Notes under the pieces: generated by a model | Database searches by the model: none | Seen by the model: the letters and a program-made list of their open reading frames with translations, nothing else | What the model was told of the DNA's origin: nothing | Position numbers and translations under genes: made by a program | Assembly (NCBI GenBank): GCA_028292245.1 | Contig: JAQGMS010000287.1 | Span: forward strand, 1-64,000 | DNA: 64,000 nt | DNA from: Ramlibacter sp. | Lineage (GTDB): Bacteria > Pseudomonadota > Gammaproteobacteria > Burkholderiales > Burkholderiaceae_C | Reading direction: 5' to 3' | Shown here: one piece after another, positions 34,935 through 44,079 of the stretch | Numbering within the stretch: position 1 is the stretch's first letter | How the letters are laid out: each line of letters begins with the position of its first letter

Positions 34935-35471
34935 TTAACGATGAGATGCATCTGCCGACGTGATCTGCTTGAGCAGCCGGTTCAAGGTCTCGACTTCCGC
35001 TTCGGACATGCCAATCGCACTGACCAGCCGGGCATCGCGTTCAAGGACATAGCGACGAAGTCTGGTCAGCGCCTTCCTGCCCTTGGCGGTGATCCGCAGT
35101 TCGTTCGCCCGTTTGTCGATCGGCGACAGCTTGCGATCCACCAGTGCGAGGCACTCCAGCCGGACGATCACCGGAACCAGGCTGGATTTCTCCAGGCCGA
35201 TGGCCGTTGCCAGCCTGGAATGGCCGATGCCGGGGTTGTGGCTGAGCAACTCCAGAATCTCGAAGCTCCCGTGGCTGAGACTGGTGCCATCCACTTCCAT
35301 CGCGGCGTCCTTGACCACGTGGAGATGCGCCATCCTCAGCTGCCGCCCGAGCACGCGGGGCAGGACACCGTACTCGAGCGCGTCTTGCGCGCCCGTGGCG
35401 GATCTCTTGCGTTGTTCCTTGGTCAACTTCCCTCCGAAGCCCTGGTTGATCAGCTGGATGCTCACGTCCAA
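34935..35471 (-). CDS. MarR family transcriptional regulator
   Basis: A 178-residue winged-helix protein. The DNA-binding region runs LSHGSFEILELLSHNPGIGHSR then LATAIGLEKSSLVPVIVRLECLALVDRKLSPIDKRANEL (about 65-125), with the wing DKRANELRIT, typical of MarR proteins that sense aromatic acids. The N-terminus is uncertain: TTG at 35471 or GTG at 35465, neither with a strong ribosome site. It diverges from the Bug gene at 35744, and two copies of the motif GGTTY-N6-GAAC lie between them, so it is the first candidate regulator of those sites. Confidence 0.88.
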   Translation of the reverse strand: MDVSIQLINQGFGGKLTKEQRKRSATGAQDALEYGVLPRVLGRQLRMAHLHVVKDAAMEVDGTSLSHGSFEILELLSHNPGIGHSRLATAIGLEKSSLVPVIVRLECLALVDRKLSPIDKRANELRITAKGRKALTRLRRYVLERDARLVSAIGMSEAEVETLNRLLKQITSADASHR

Positions 35472-35588
35472 TTGTAGTTCTGGCCGCCTAGAGAAGCCCG
35501 TGCCTCAATTGTTTCGCCGGGGCCGAGACGCCGCCGCGGCGATCGCGTTCCGGTTCGAGCCATTCTAGGGAAATCCCCAACCTTAAAT

Positions 35589-35640
35589 GGTTTGATACGG
35601 AACATCTTCTTGGATAAACTGGTTCTATAACGAACTAGTT
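35589..35640 (+). promoter_or_regulatory. promoter with two operator copies upstream of the Bug gene
   Basis: TTGATA (35592-35597), 17 bases, and TAAACT (35615-35620) form a sigma70-type promoter on the plus strand. Two operator-like sites flank it: GGTTTGATACGGAAC at 35589-35603 overlaps the -35, and GGTTCTATAACGAAC at 35621-35635 follows the -10, inside the larger inverted repeat AACTGGTTC/GAACTAGTT. Binding there should block transcription. The same site type recurs at 44273 and 44422. Confidence 0.72.
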
Positions 35641-35743
35641 GGACGGTTCCGCGACCTCATCCATGCGCAACGGCAAGCCCGGCAACCCGCACAATGAGAT
35701 CGTCAGGCTGAAGCCGGCAGACAAATTCGCCAGAGAAACGTCA

Positions 35744-36736
35744 ATGAACCAGTTCACCACAAGCCTCGTCTGCGCGCTGGGGTTCGCAGCCTCTTGCATG
35801 AGCCTGGCGCAAGGCACCATCACAGCTACCGGCCGCTATCCCGACAAACCGATCCGCCTGGTCGTGCCGTACGCCGTCGGCGGCGGCGGCGACGTGGTCT
35901 TTCGCGCGATCATCGACCCCCTTGCGGGCAGGCTGGGGCAGCCGATCTACCTGGACTACAAGCCCGGTGCCGGTGGCACCATCGGCCTGGAGGCACTCGC
36001 TCGCTCGTTGCCGGACGGCTACACCATCGGGGTCGGGAGCAGCGATGCCGTGGCACTGGCCCCCAACTTCTATCCGAAACTCGGCTACAAGCCGTCGACG
36101 GAGCTGCAGCCCATTGCGATCGTGGCCGAGATGCCGCTGGTTTTGCTGGTGAAGGCGGATTCGCCTATTGCCTCGTTCAAGGATATGCTGGAGAAGGCGC
36201 GCGTCAGTCCCGGCTCGATCACCTACGGCACGCCCGGGCGTGGCTCATCGCCCCACCTGATGGGCGAGTTGCTTGCCAAAGCCTCCGGGGTGGAGCTGAC
36301 GCACGTTCCGTACAAGGGAACCGGGCCCGCGCTCGTTGACCTCTTCGGCGGCCATGTCAGCGCGGTGATCGCCTCGGGCTTCGACTCGGTTCCGCTCGAA
36401 AAGGCCGGGCGTGTCCGAACGCTCGCCGTGACCGGCACCAGCCGCTACTCCCTGCTGCCCCAGACCCCCACCGTCAATGAACAGGGCATCGACGCGGTTG
36501 ACGAGTTGAAGGTCTGGTTCGGCATCTTTGCTCCCGCCGGTTTCCCCGCCCCTGCCTTGGACAGGCTGTCCAGGGAAATCGACGCGATCGTGCGGAAGGG
36601 CGATTTCAACAACAGGGCCGCCGAGCTCGGCTTCGTGCCCATCCGGGCCACGCCGGAACAGTTCGCGACGCGCATGAAGATCGACAGCGATCGGCTGGCG
36701 ACCATGGTCAGGCGAACCGGCGTGAAGCCCGACTGA
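35744..36736 (+). CDS. Bug-type TTT substrate-binding protein
   Basis: A 330-residue periplasmic receptor. The signal peptide MNQFTTSLVCALGFAASCMSLAQG makes 35744 the start; a longer reading back to 35639 is possible but would bury the signal. Family blocks: YPDKPIRLVVPYAVGGGGD, KPGAGGTIGLEALA, PDGYTIGVG, LTHVPYKGTGPALVDLFGG. It is the first gene of a run with an amidohydrolase, NifU-like protein, FAH protein and SnoaL-like protein, controlled by the promoter at 35592. The ligand is probably a carboxylate whose breakdown these genes carry out. Confidence 0.92.
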   Translation: MNQFTTSLVCALGFAASCMSLAQGTITATGRYPDKPIRLVVPYAVGGGGDVVFRAIIDPLAGRLGQPIYLDYKPGAGGTIGLEALARSLPDGYTIGVGSSDAVALAPNFYPKLGYKPSTELQPIAIVAEMPLVLLVKADSPIASFKDMLEKARVSPGSITYGTPGRGSSPHLMGELLAKASGVELTHVPYKGTGPALVDLFGGHVSAVIASGFDSVPLEKAGRVRTLAVTGTSRYSLLPQTPTVNEQGIDAVDELKVWFGIFAPAGFPAPALDRLSREIDAIVRKGDFNNRAAELGFVPIRATPEQFATRMKIDSDRLATMVRRTGVKPD

Positions 36737-36774
36737 GCGACCGTGCGTTGCAACAAGAAGGTACCGAGCGCTCC

Positions 36775-37791
36775 ATGATCGACGACATATTCATCTTCGA
36801 CAACGTCATTCACCTGTACGACCTGTCGCAGCAGAACATCCGCCTGGATCGCCCCGACGCCCAGCCGGCGCGCGATCACTCGCTGAAGGAGACGGCGAGG
36901 CTGCGATGGAAGGGCTATCCGCTGCATGACGAGAAGGATGCCGAGTGGTGGGGCCGCCGTTGGAGTGTCGAGGACATGTATGACCTGGTCTTCGAGCAGG
37001 CGCCCACCGACATGGCCATGGCGCAGGTCGTCCCGATGTTCGACTGGTTCAAGGACTGGTATGCACCAGTGAAATCACAGCATGCGATGGCGGCGGCCTA
37101 TCCCGACCGCGTCATGTTGTGCGGGGGCGTGGACCCGGCTTACCAGGGACTGAACGCGGCGCTCGAACAGATCGACTACCAGGTGAACGAGCTCGGCGCG
37201 CGCTCGATGAAGTTCTATAACGGCCATGTGAACATCAAGGATTGCTGGCGCTGCGACGACGAGAAGATCGCCTACCCGATGTACGAGCGCGCGCGCAAGA
37301 ACGGCATCAAGGTGATCCAGTTCCACAAGGGCAACCCGCATGGCCTGCAGAACATGGAGTGGCTGAGCCCCGTCGACCTGCAGGCGCCGATGCGCGATTT
37401 TCCGGACATGGATTTCATCGTGCACCACTTCGCGCTGCCGTACTTCGACGAGATGGTGTCCATCGCGGCGCGGTTCCCCAACGTCTACCTCTCGCTGGCC
37501 GGCTACATGGCGTTCTACCGCATCGCGCCCCGCCGCGTCCAGCACCACCTCGGCCGGCTGCTGCAGGTGGCCGGCGCCGAGAAACTGCTCTGGGGATCCG
37601 AGGCCGCGCTGGCGGGCGGGCCCAAGCCGTACCTCGACGCCTTCATGCGCTTTTCGATTCCCGACGACTTGCGCGCCGGCTACGGCTACCCGCAGATCAC
37701 GATGGAAGACAAGCGGGCGATCCTCGGTGCGAACTTCGCACGGCTGATGAACGTCGATATCCAAGCCAAGCAGAAGCTGCTCCGCGCTTAG
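36775..37791 (+). CDS. amidohydrolase 2 family protein
   Basis: A 338-residue TIM-barrel protein of the amidohydrolase_2 group, which includes decarboxylases and hydratases of aromatic-acid pathways. Candidate metal ligands: His in FDNVIHLYDL (only one His where HxH is usual), His in KVIQFHKGNP, His in FIVHHFALPYFDE. The final acidic ligand region reads LLWGSEAAL, with Glu where Asp is usual, so metal binding may be altered or absent. It follows the Bug gene by 38 bases and precedes the NifU-like gene by nine. Confidence 0.88.
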   Translation: MIDDIFIFDNVIHLYDLSQQNIRLDRPDAQPARDHSLKETARLRWKGYPLHDEKDAEWWGRRWSVEDMYDLVFEQAPTDMAMAQVVPMFDWFKDWYAPVKSQHAMAAAYPDRVMLCGGVDPAYQGLNAALEQIDYQVNELGARSMKFYNGHVNIKDCWRCDDEKIAYPMYERARKNGIKVIQFHKGNPHGLQNMEWLSPVDLQAPMRDFPDMDFIVHHFALPYFDEMVSIAARFPNVYLSLAGYMAFYRIAPRRVQHHLGRLLQVAGAEKLLWGSEAALAGGPKPYLDAFMRFSIPDDLRAGYGYPQITMEDKRAILGANFARLMNVDIQAKQKLLRA

Positions 37792-37800
37792 GGGAATTTC

Positions 37801-38166
37801 ATGCGTGAACTCATTGACCGCGCCAAAGTCGTGCGCCGCATCGAATCGCTCAATGTGCTGATTCGCTCGCACGCGGGAGAGATAGAGCTGGTCGACCTGT
37901 CGCCCTCCGGAGTTGTCACGGTGAGATACACCGGAATGTGCGCCGGCTGCGAATACCGGCCGGTGACCACCGCGGGCACGGTCGAACCCGGCCTTCTGGA
38001 TGTGCCCGGCGTCACCCGGGTCAGGGTGCTGGGCGCGCGCGTGTCCGACGATGCGATGCAACGCATCCAAGCCACCATGGATTCCGCTGATGCGGCGCAA
38101 CGGGCCGTGCGCCTGGTCCGCCGTATTGAAATCGAATCAACCGAAGAAACCCAAGGAGAGACTTGA
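37801..38166 (+). CDS. NifU C-terminal domain-like protein
   Basis: A 121-residue protein. The centre GVVTVRYTGMCAGCEYRPVT contains the CxxC of NifU/Nfu domains, which carry iron-sulfur clusters to target enzymes. The N-terminal RRIESLNVLIRSHAGEIELVD fits the start of this fold. The location is odd: Nfu proteins are rarely inside catabolic operons, so it probably serves an oxygen-sensitive enzyme of this pathway or acts as a local cofactor. Its TGA abuts the ATG of the FAH gene at 38167. Confidence 0.85.
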   Translation: MRELIDRAKVVRRIESLNVLIRSHAGEIELVDLSPSGVVTVRYTGMCAGCEYRPVTTAGTVEPGLLDVPGVTRVRVLGARVSDDAMQRIQATMDSADAAQRAVRLVRRIEIESTEETQGET

Positions 38167-39237
38167 ATGAAGCTAGGCACTTATCTACCGCCAGGCCAGG
38201 ACCAGCCGCGCATCGGGGCGTCGTGTGTCTGGGGAGACACCGAGTACCTGATCGACGTCACCCGGGCTTATGCCCAGGCCCTGCGCAGCCTCGATCACGA
38301 CCCATGCGCGGCGGAACTGGCCGCTGCCCGGGTGCCGGGCAGCATGCTGGGCTTGCTGGGTGGGGGTGAGCTTGCACTCGCGGCAGTGCAGCGTGGCGTG
38401 GAATTCGTCCTGAAAGCCTACCGCGGCGGCGCGGCGCCACAGGCCCTGGCCGACGAGGGGCTGGTGGTGCCGCGCGGCGCGGTAAAACTGCTGGCACCGA
38501 TCCCAAGACCGGGCAAGATCGTCGCAATCGGCGCCAACTACCACGACCACATCCGCGAAGGCCGGGAGTCGGGCGCCCTGGACCGCTTGCCGAGTTACCC
38601 GCCGGCCTTCCTGAAAATGTCAACCGCTGTGGTCGGCCCCGACGAGCCCATTGTCTATCCCGGATTTGGCAGCGATCTTGACTACGAGATCGAGCTGTCA
38701 ATGGTGATCGGCAAGCACTGCCACGACGTGAGAGAGGAGGACTGGCTGGATGTGGTGGCCGGCTTCACCATCGTCAACGACCTCAGCATGCGCGACGTGA
38801 TCCTCGAAGAGAGAGCCGCGGGCAGCCCCGTATTCGCCGGAAAGAACTTCGTCAGTTCTTGTCCCATGGGCCCTTACCTGGTCACGAAAGACGAGTTCAG
38901 GACACCCGGCGATGTGGAAATTCAGCTCAGGGTCAATGGCGTGCTGCGCCAGAGAGACAGGACCAGCAGCATGATCCACAGCTTCGGCGCGATCCTTGCC
39001 TACTGGTCGCGCCTGGGCCTGGAGCCCGGCGACATCGTCACCACCGGCACGCCCGGCGGCGGCGCAGGTTTCGGCAGGAAATTTCCCGAGCGGCTGCTGA
39101 AGCTGGGCGACGTGGTGGAAGCCGAGGTCGAGGGGATCGGCATCCTGCGCAACGTGGTGACTGGTCGTTCGGCGAGGGAGCAGGACATACGGCGCAGCGC
39201 CGGTTCGGCGCCCATGCCGGCAGTGGCCGCGCTGTAA
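38167..39237 (+). CDS. fumarylacetoacetate hydrolase family protein (2)
   Basis: A 356-residue FAH-fold protein, longer than the one at 33744, with a 105-residue N-terminal FAA_hydrolase_N-type part. Metal ligands Glu174/Glu176 are in SDLDYEIELSMVIGKH, and IVNDLSMRDVILEER supplies a further aspartate. LEPGDIVTTGTPGGGAGF is the C-terminal motif. It follows the NifU-like gene directly (stop next to start), so the two are co-translated. It probably hydrolyses or hydrates an oxoacid from ring cleavage or side-chain breakdown. Confidence 0.92.
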   Translation: MKLGTYLPPGQDQPRIGASCVWGDTEYLIDVTRAYAQALRSLDHDPCAAELAAARVPGSMLGLLGGGELALAAVQRGVEFVLKAYRGGAAPQALADEGLVVPRGAVKLLAPIPRPGKIVAIGANYHDHIREGRESGALDRLPSYPPAFLKMSTAVVGPDEPIVYPGFGSDLDYEIELSMVIGKHCHDVREEDWLDVVAGFTIVNDLSMRDVILEERAAGSPVFAGKNFVSSCPMGPYLVTKDEFRTPGDVEIQLRVNGVLRQRDRTSSMIHSFGAILAYWSRLGLEPGDIVTTGTPGGGAGFGRKFPERLLKLGDVVEAEVEGIGILRNVVTGRSAREQDIRRSAGSAPMPAVAAL

Positions 39238-39267
39238 CGACAGCCCTATCCATTCACCGGAGACTTC

Positions 39268-39723
39268 ATGACCCACGCCCTGGCCGGACTGGCACGCACG
39301 CTTATCGCAGCCGCCGCGATGCTTTCAACGGCTGCTTTCGCCGGTCCGATCGAGGAGGCCAACAAGCAACTGGTCCTGGAGTTCCAGGCGGTCGTTCTCA
39401 ACGGCAAGGATGCCGACGCCGCGCCCAAATACGTGGTCGAGAACTACATCCAGCACAACCCCAGGGTGGCCGACGGACTGGCAGCCCTCCAAGGTTTTGT
39501 CCGCGAAATGAAGCACAGCGGCTCGGAGGCGAGCGGCACCATCAAGCGCATCGTTGCCGAGGGCGACATGGTCGTCATTCATACGCACTTCAAGCGCACT
39601 GCTGTGGACCGCGGCTCTGCGCTGGTGGACTTCTTCCGCATCAAGGATGGCAAGATCGTGGAGCACTGGGACGTGGTTCAGCCGATTCCCGAAACCTCTG
39701 CCAATTCCAACAGCATGTTTTGA
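39268..39723 (+). CDS. secreted SnoaL-like protein
   Basis: A 151-residue protein with a Sec signal peptide (residues 1-25, AFAGP). The mature part has the SnoaL/NTF2-like cone fold pattern: NYIQHNPRVADGLAALQGFV and GDMVVIHTHFKR, ending FFRIKDGKIVEHWDVVQPIP, a classical end of the polyketide-cyclase-like family. Members of this group are predicted to bind small ligands; enzymatic function is unproven here. It is 30 bases after the FAH gene and is probably the last gene of the operon starting at 35744. Confidence 0.88.
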   Translation: MTHALAGLARTLIAAAAMLSTAAFAGPIEEANKQLVLEFQAVVLNGKDADAAPKYVVENYIQHNPRVADGLAALQGFVREMKHSGSEASGTIKRIVAEGDMVVIHTHFKRTAVDRGSALVDFFRIKDGKIVEHWDVVQPIPETSANSNSMF

Positions 39724-40134
39724 CCGCCCCGGCCATCGTGAGGTAACGGCGAAGCCGCATATCGGCTTTGCCATCACTTCGGCGAAGTCGCTATTTCAAC
39801 CTCTCTTTGAAAAACCGCCGCCTGCGCTAAGATTTGTGCGACAGCGCGGAGAGGATGAATCCGCTCGGCGTAGTGAATTTAGTGGGTATGGATGCTGCGC
39901 AACGGGAGGAGCTCCCGCGGTTGAACGGACCGCGGAGGGACGATCAAGGCCATTGCAGCATTCCGCGCGGACATCCATGACGACTCCACCTTCAAAGTTA
40001 ACGGCACGGGCAGCTCCGGCGCCACGGCGGCACCGCGCAATCCATCGGTCATCGGAATTAAGGAGCTTTCGTCTGCAAAGAAATTCGGCGCCCGGGTGCT
40101 CGCTCAGGTTGTTTCGTCCCCCCCAAGCCTCCGC
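39724..40134. other. intergenic region, no gene seen
   Basis: Between the SnoaL-like and AraC genes no frame gives a recognisable protein. Shortly after the SnoaL stop a small hairpin AAGCCGcatatCGGCTT occurs, without a T-run, so it is a weak candidate terminator. The rest likely holds the AraC promoter. Confidence 0.4.
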
Positions 40135-41088
40135 ATGAGCCCAAGCAGCGGTCCTGGAATTCACCGCCTGCTGATCGGCAGGTTCGGCCGTGCGACCGTG
40201 AATCGCGTCGACACCACGATCGCACCGCACTGTCACGGTGAAATCAACCTGGTGTTCAATCTCGGCGATACGACCGCGTCCTTCACAGTATGGAATCGTC
40301 ATGCAGCAGTCATTGCCGGTGCTGGAATTCTAGTGGGCCCGTGGGTTTTGCACGCCAAGAATCCCTCGCTTGAAGCGTCCTCGGACCTGCTGTCGCTGGT
40401 ACTTGATTCACGGTGGATTGAAGACAATAGGCGGGGAACCTTCGAGTTGGCCAGATGGCACAACCGGATCGGAATAGTGCCGGTGACTGGAGGGCTATCT
40501 GAGTCACTGCGTGCACTTCACGAGATGATCGTCAGCCCGAATGCAAGCCCGACACACTTGGCCTGCGATTTGGTACTCAAAATCGCGGCAACCGCGATAG
40601 AGGACATCGCGCAATCGCACGGCAACGGCGAGATGCATGGAAATGCCCTCGACAACCGGCTCGCCAAAGCGCTGGAAGCATTCAATGCAACGGCCCCGGC
40701 GGACATCAACATCGAAAAGATGGCGTCGGAAGTGGGATTGTCCAGATCCCGGTTTTACCAGTTATTCAAGAACGGGGTAGGCGTTTCGCCGCTCGTGTAC
40801 ATCGACTGGCTCAGGCTTCGGCAGGCCACCGACGTATTGACTTACACCACCACACCCATCGCCAGAATATCGGATCAGCTCGGCTTCAGTGCCAGCAGTC
40901 ATTTCAGCCGATTTTTCTCTCAACACCTCGGCATCAGTCCTGCAAGCTTCAGAAAGCATGCCTTTGTGATTGACTATCCGGGGGCTGGGGCGCATAGCGC
41001 GTTGCGCCCGCGCGGGGTCACCAGTCAGCTTGTTCCGCGTCCGGGTCAGCCGTGCCTCACGCCGCCAGGAAGCTTTCGACTTCGGTGA
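40135..41088 (+). CDS. AraC family transcriptional regulator
   Basis: A 317-residue regulator. The N-terminal cupin-like half has HCHGEINLVFNLG, typical of AraC sensor domains. The C-terminal DNA-binding domain (about 215-305) shows ADINIEKMASEVGLSRSRFYQLFKN and TTTPIARISDQLGFSASSHFSRFFSQHLGISP (second helix-turn-helix: SDQLGFSASSHFSRFF). The start is uncertain: ATG 40135, or GTG 40096. It is convergent with the alpha/beta hydrolase gene, overlapping 32 bases, and probably controls one of the adjoining units in response to a pathway metabolite. Confidence 0.9.
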   Translation: MSPSSGPGIHRLLIGRFGRATVNRVDTTIAPHCHGEINLVFNLGDTTASFTVWNRHAAVIAGAGILVGPWVLHAKNPSLEASSDLLSLVLDSRWIEDNRRGTFELARWHNRIGIVPVTGGLSESLRALHEMIVSPNASPTHLACDLVLKIAATAIEDIAQSHGNGEMHGNALDNRLAKALEAFNATAPADINIEKMASEVGLSRSRFYQLFKNGVGVSPLVYIDWLRLRQATDVLTYTTTPIARISDQLGFSASSHFSRFFSQHLGISPASFRKHAFVIDYPGAGAHSALRPRGVTSQLVPRPGQPCLTPPGSFRLR

Positions 41089-41812
41089 TGAAGCGGACGG
41101 GGACTTCGTCCATCGGATAGTGGCCGCAAGCTTCAAGCACGCTGAGTGCGTGATTCGGGAACCACTTCAGCAGCGTTGCCCGCATCACATTCCTTGTCAG
41201 CGACGGGTCATTTTCGCCCACGATCACCTTGATAGGCACCGTGCAACCTTGCACGTCAGAAGAGAAATCCTTCAAAGACCACGACAGAAAGTAACTTCGG
41301 AACGCCGCTTGGTCGATGTCCTGCATTGATGCATCGGCCATGGCGCGTGACCAAGTCCGCGTCAGCTGGCCGCCGCTCGATCCTTGCACAATTTCCGCCC
41401 GCACGTCTCTCGAGCCCGCTGCCGACTCGAAGAACCGGAAGGTCGCTTCATCGAACGGCACGCCCGAAGCGGGAACCGGCGTGACGGCAACTATCTTTTG
41501 CACCCCGGATCCTTGTGTCGCGGCAATCCGCTGCGCCACCTTGCCCCCCATCGAATGGCCCATGACACAAAACCGGTCCCAGCCGCTTGAGCGACAGAAG
41601 CGGATGGCGTCATTGGCATATTCATCGACGTCAAAGCGGCCAGGAACCTGAAAATTCGAGCCATAGCCACGGGCATCGAGGAATGCGTAAGTAAACCGTT
41701 CCCGGTCGAGCAGGGGAAAAACCGACTTCCACGATTGCGATGTCCCCAGCCAACCATGAATACCCACCACCTTAATGGCACCGGTACCGAATGTGATTGC
41801 ATCCATCTTCAT
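41057..41812 (-). CDS. alpha/beta hydrolase
   Basis: A 251-residue hydrolase. The nucleophile is Ser87 in FCVMGHSMGGKVA; HGWLG at about 19-23 is the oxyanion region, and the catalytic His is in EACGHYPMDE near the end, with a likely acid in GENDPS. The ATG at 41812 has AGGA about six bases upstream. Its partner genes are the minus-strand Bug receptor and LVIVD-repeat protein. Substrate unknown; C-C bond or ester hydrolysis are both usual in such clusters. Confidence 0.92.
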   Translation of the reverse strand: MKMDAITFGTGAIKVVGIHGWLGTSQSWKSVFPLLDRERFTYAFLDARGYGSNFQVPGRFDVDEYANDAIRFCRSSGWDRFCVMGHSMGGKVAQRIAATQGSGVQKIVAVTPVPASGVPFDEATFRFFESAAGSRDVRAEIVQGSSGGQLTRTWSRAMADASMQDIDQAAFRSYFLSWSLKDFSSDVQGCTVPIKVIVGENDPSLTRNVMRATLLKWFPNHALSVLEACGHYPMDEVPVRFITEVESFLAA

Positions 41813-41838
41813 CCTTGTTCCTGCGGGTCGTCCGCTGC

Positions 41839-42786
41839 TCAGTTCAGATAGTTTCCGGTTGCGGCTGCAACACTCTTCCACCGCTTGACGTCGGCTTCGA
41901 TACGTTCGGTCATCTGCCTTGGCTCGATGCTGGTGATTCTGTCGTCGACGCCTTGCATTCGAACTTTCTCAATAACTTCCTTGCGAGCTGCGACGTTGAG
42001 GACGGCGGTACGCAGTCGTGCAATAACGGTGGGTGGCGCTCCGCTGGGTGCAAACAGTCCATACCAGATTGCCGCGTCGTATCCCGGCACTGTTTCAGCC
42101 ACGGTGCCCACCCCAGGAAGCTCTTTGAGCTTTTGCGTGCTCGCGATGGAGATCGGCTTGAGTCGGCCATCCTTGATCAGAGGAATCAGCACGGCGGCGG
42201 GCCCCGATGTGAGGTCCAGGTTTCCGCCAAGAATGTTCGTGACGGCCTCATTCAGGCCACGAAACTGCACATTCAGAATGGCCACCTTCGTGAACATGGT
42301 CAGCAGCTCGAGCGGATAGTTGGTGCTGCTGCCAAAGTTGACCTTTCCTGGGTTCAGCCTGGCATACCTGATCAGTTCCGCGATATTGTTGTAGGGCGCG
42401 TTCGGATGTGCAGCAAATATCACTGGCGCCTCGCCGAGCATCGCAATGGGCGTGAAATCCTTCGCCAGATCGAACCGCAGTTGCCGGTGGTAGCCTGCGT
42501 TGACGGTGTGTATGACGCTGAGCAGCCCGATGGTATAGCCATCGGGTTTTGACGTGGCGATCACTTCCGCGCCTATGCTGCCGTTTGCACCCGCCCTGTT
42601 GTCCACGATGACTGGCTGTTTGAGTTCAGCCGAAAGCGCATCCGCGTAGATGCGAGAGATCGCGTCATGCCCACCACCCGAGAACGGAACCACCAGCCTG
42701 ATGGGCCGTTCGGGGAAAACCTGGGCAGTGGCACCGAAGACGAGCGCAGCCGAAGCCAGCGTCGCCATTTTGATCAAGATCCTCAT
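41839..42786 (-). CDS. Bug-type TTT substrate-binding protein
   Basis: A 315-residue periplasmic receptor with a short signal peptide (residues 1-22, ATAQ). Family blocks: FPERPIRLVVPFSGGGHDAI, VIVDNRAGANGSIGAEVIA, KPDGYTIGLL and TVAETVPGYDAAIWYGLFAPSG. The usual YKG motif in the middle reads FRGLNEAV, a noticeable change. It lies 26 bases before the alpha/beta hydrolase and 48 after the LVIVD-repeat gene, giving a three-gene minus-strand unit. Confidence 0.92.
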   Translation of the reverse strand: MRILIKMATLASAALVFGATAQVFPERPIRLVVPFSGGGHDAISRIYADALSAELKQPVIVDNRAGANGSIGAEVIATSKPDGYTIGLLSVIHTVNAGYHRQLRFDLAKDFTPIAMLGEAPVIFAAHPNAPYNNIAELIRYARLNPGKVNFGSSTNYPLELLTMFTKVAILNVQFRGLNEAVTNILGGNLDLTSGPAAVLIPLIKDGRLKPISIASTQKLKELPGVGTVAETVPGYDAAIWYGLFAPSGAPPTVIARLRTAVLNVAARKEVIEKVRMQGVDDRITSIEPRQMTERIEADVKRWKSVAAATGNYLN

Positions 42787-42834
42787 ATATCGCCCTTTCT
42801 GTTTTCTCTTCCATCGGAGTCCAACGGGTCGAGC

Positions 42835-43959
42835 TCAGGTTCTCTCCAGAATGGAAAGTCCGCCAAGACGATCGATCAGGTAGATGAATCCGCGGTCGTC
42901 CTGGAATACGTCGTTCGAACAGACGCGTCTCGCGCCATCGGCCTGCTCCGGCACGTAGTACGCGACTTCCTTCAGGGCGCGTGGATTCGAGATGTCGAGC
43001 ACCCGCAGGCCTTTCTCGAACCAGGCGACCGGCACTTCCGCGGAGCGGATGTGCTCAACAGGCTGGTGGCACCCCGTCATGATGAGATTTTCGCCGCCGT
43101 CCACGCCTTCCACCTGAAATGAAGACACCGGGACCGGCTGCTCTGGATCGGTGATGTTTACCATCCAGAGGGCTGCCGGCATGCGTGAGTGAAGCTTGCG
43201 GTTCTGTGGATCGACATCTTCGTCGGCCACTAGCATCCAGTCGTGCCCATGGATTTTGAAAGGCACCGGAACGAGCGAGTGCGTCGGCCATTTCATGGCG
43301 GAGTTCCAGCAGATGTTGGACAGTTCCTTTGGGTTCGCCATGTCCGAGATGTCGAGGATGAAGCCGCCCCCGTGCCAGTAACTGAGGTAGAGACGGTCGG
43401 CGTGCCGAATGGCATGGTGGCAACGCTTGCTTTCCCCACTCCAGTACTTGTGCTCAGCCTCGCTCACGTGTTGACCCTTGAGCCACCACCGGCCCACCTC
43501 GGCAGGTCTCACAGGATTTTTGAGGTCCAGGATCATCAGGATGTTGCCGTGGTAGTCCTGGATGTCGGGCGAGATATACGCATAGTCGCCGTCATAAGTG
43601 AAGCGATGCACGCCATTTCCGGCAGTCTCCCAACGTGAGACAAGGCGAGGCGCGTCTTTTCGGGAGATGTCGTAGACATCCAGGCCGGTCTTCTCAGTCG
43701 ACTGATCGTCAATCCGTTCCATGTTTATCAACATGAGGTCGTTCTTCACGCGAACCTTGTGCGAGTGGACGCCTCGTGGCACCTGCAACGATCCCACAAT
43801 CCGGGGATTGAGCGGATCTCTGACATCTGCAATCGTCGTGCCGTGCGGAGCATTGATGTGGCCGATATAGGCATAGCCGTTTTCCACCACCACTTGCCCA
43901 CCGCCGGCGCACTCGAGTGTGGACAGCAACCGCATGCCATGAATTTTTGTCTTGCTCAC
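42835..43959 (-). CDS. LVIVD-repeat beta-propeller protein
   Basis: A 374-residue protein built of repeated LVIVD-type blades: GYAYIGHINAPHGTTIADVRD, GLDVYDISRKDAPRLVSRWE, NILMILDLKNPVRPAEVG, GFILDISDMANPKELSNI, and GLRVLDISNPRALKEVAYY. A propeller fold is certain in outline. No signal peptide is visible. Histidine-rich stretches (VHSHKV, CHHAIRH) might bind metal. Members of this family accompany catabolic genes in Burkholderiales but their activity is not known to me. Confidence 0.88.
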   Translation of the reverse strand: MSKTKIHGMRLLSTLECAGGGQVVVENGYAYIGHINAPHGTTIADVRDPLNPRIVGSLQVPRGVHSHKVRVKNDLMLINMERIDDQSTEKTGLDVYDISRKDAPRLVSRWETAGNGVHRFTYDGDYAYISPDIQDYHGNILMILDLKNPVRPAEVGRWWLKGQHVSEAEHKYWSGESKRCHHAIRHADRLYLSYWHGGGFILDISDMANPKELSNICWNSAMKWPTHSLVPVPFKIHGHDWMLVADEDVDPQNRKLHSRMPAALWMVNITDPEQPVPVSSFQVEGVDGGENLIMTGCHQPVEHIRSAEVPVAWFEKGLRVLDISNPRALKEVAYYVPEQADGARRVCSNDVFQDDRGFIYLIDRLGGLSILERT

Positions 43960-44079
43960 TTCTCGCCCATGTATTGATCTCCTTGAGAGCTTAATCAGGG
44001 CGGCTTACCATTTGGTCTCGTAGACTTACCTAATCGTCCGATCTCGGGCTCTGGTGCAATTCACTACGCGGCGTCGCAT

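Noticed and set aside
39724-39770. Intrinsic terminator after the SnoaL-like gene
   Set aside because: The hairpin is short and lacks a T-run; noted only as a weak possibility.
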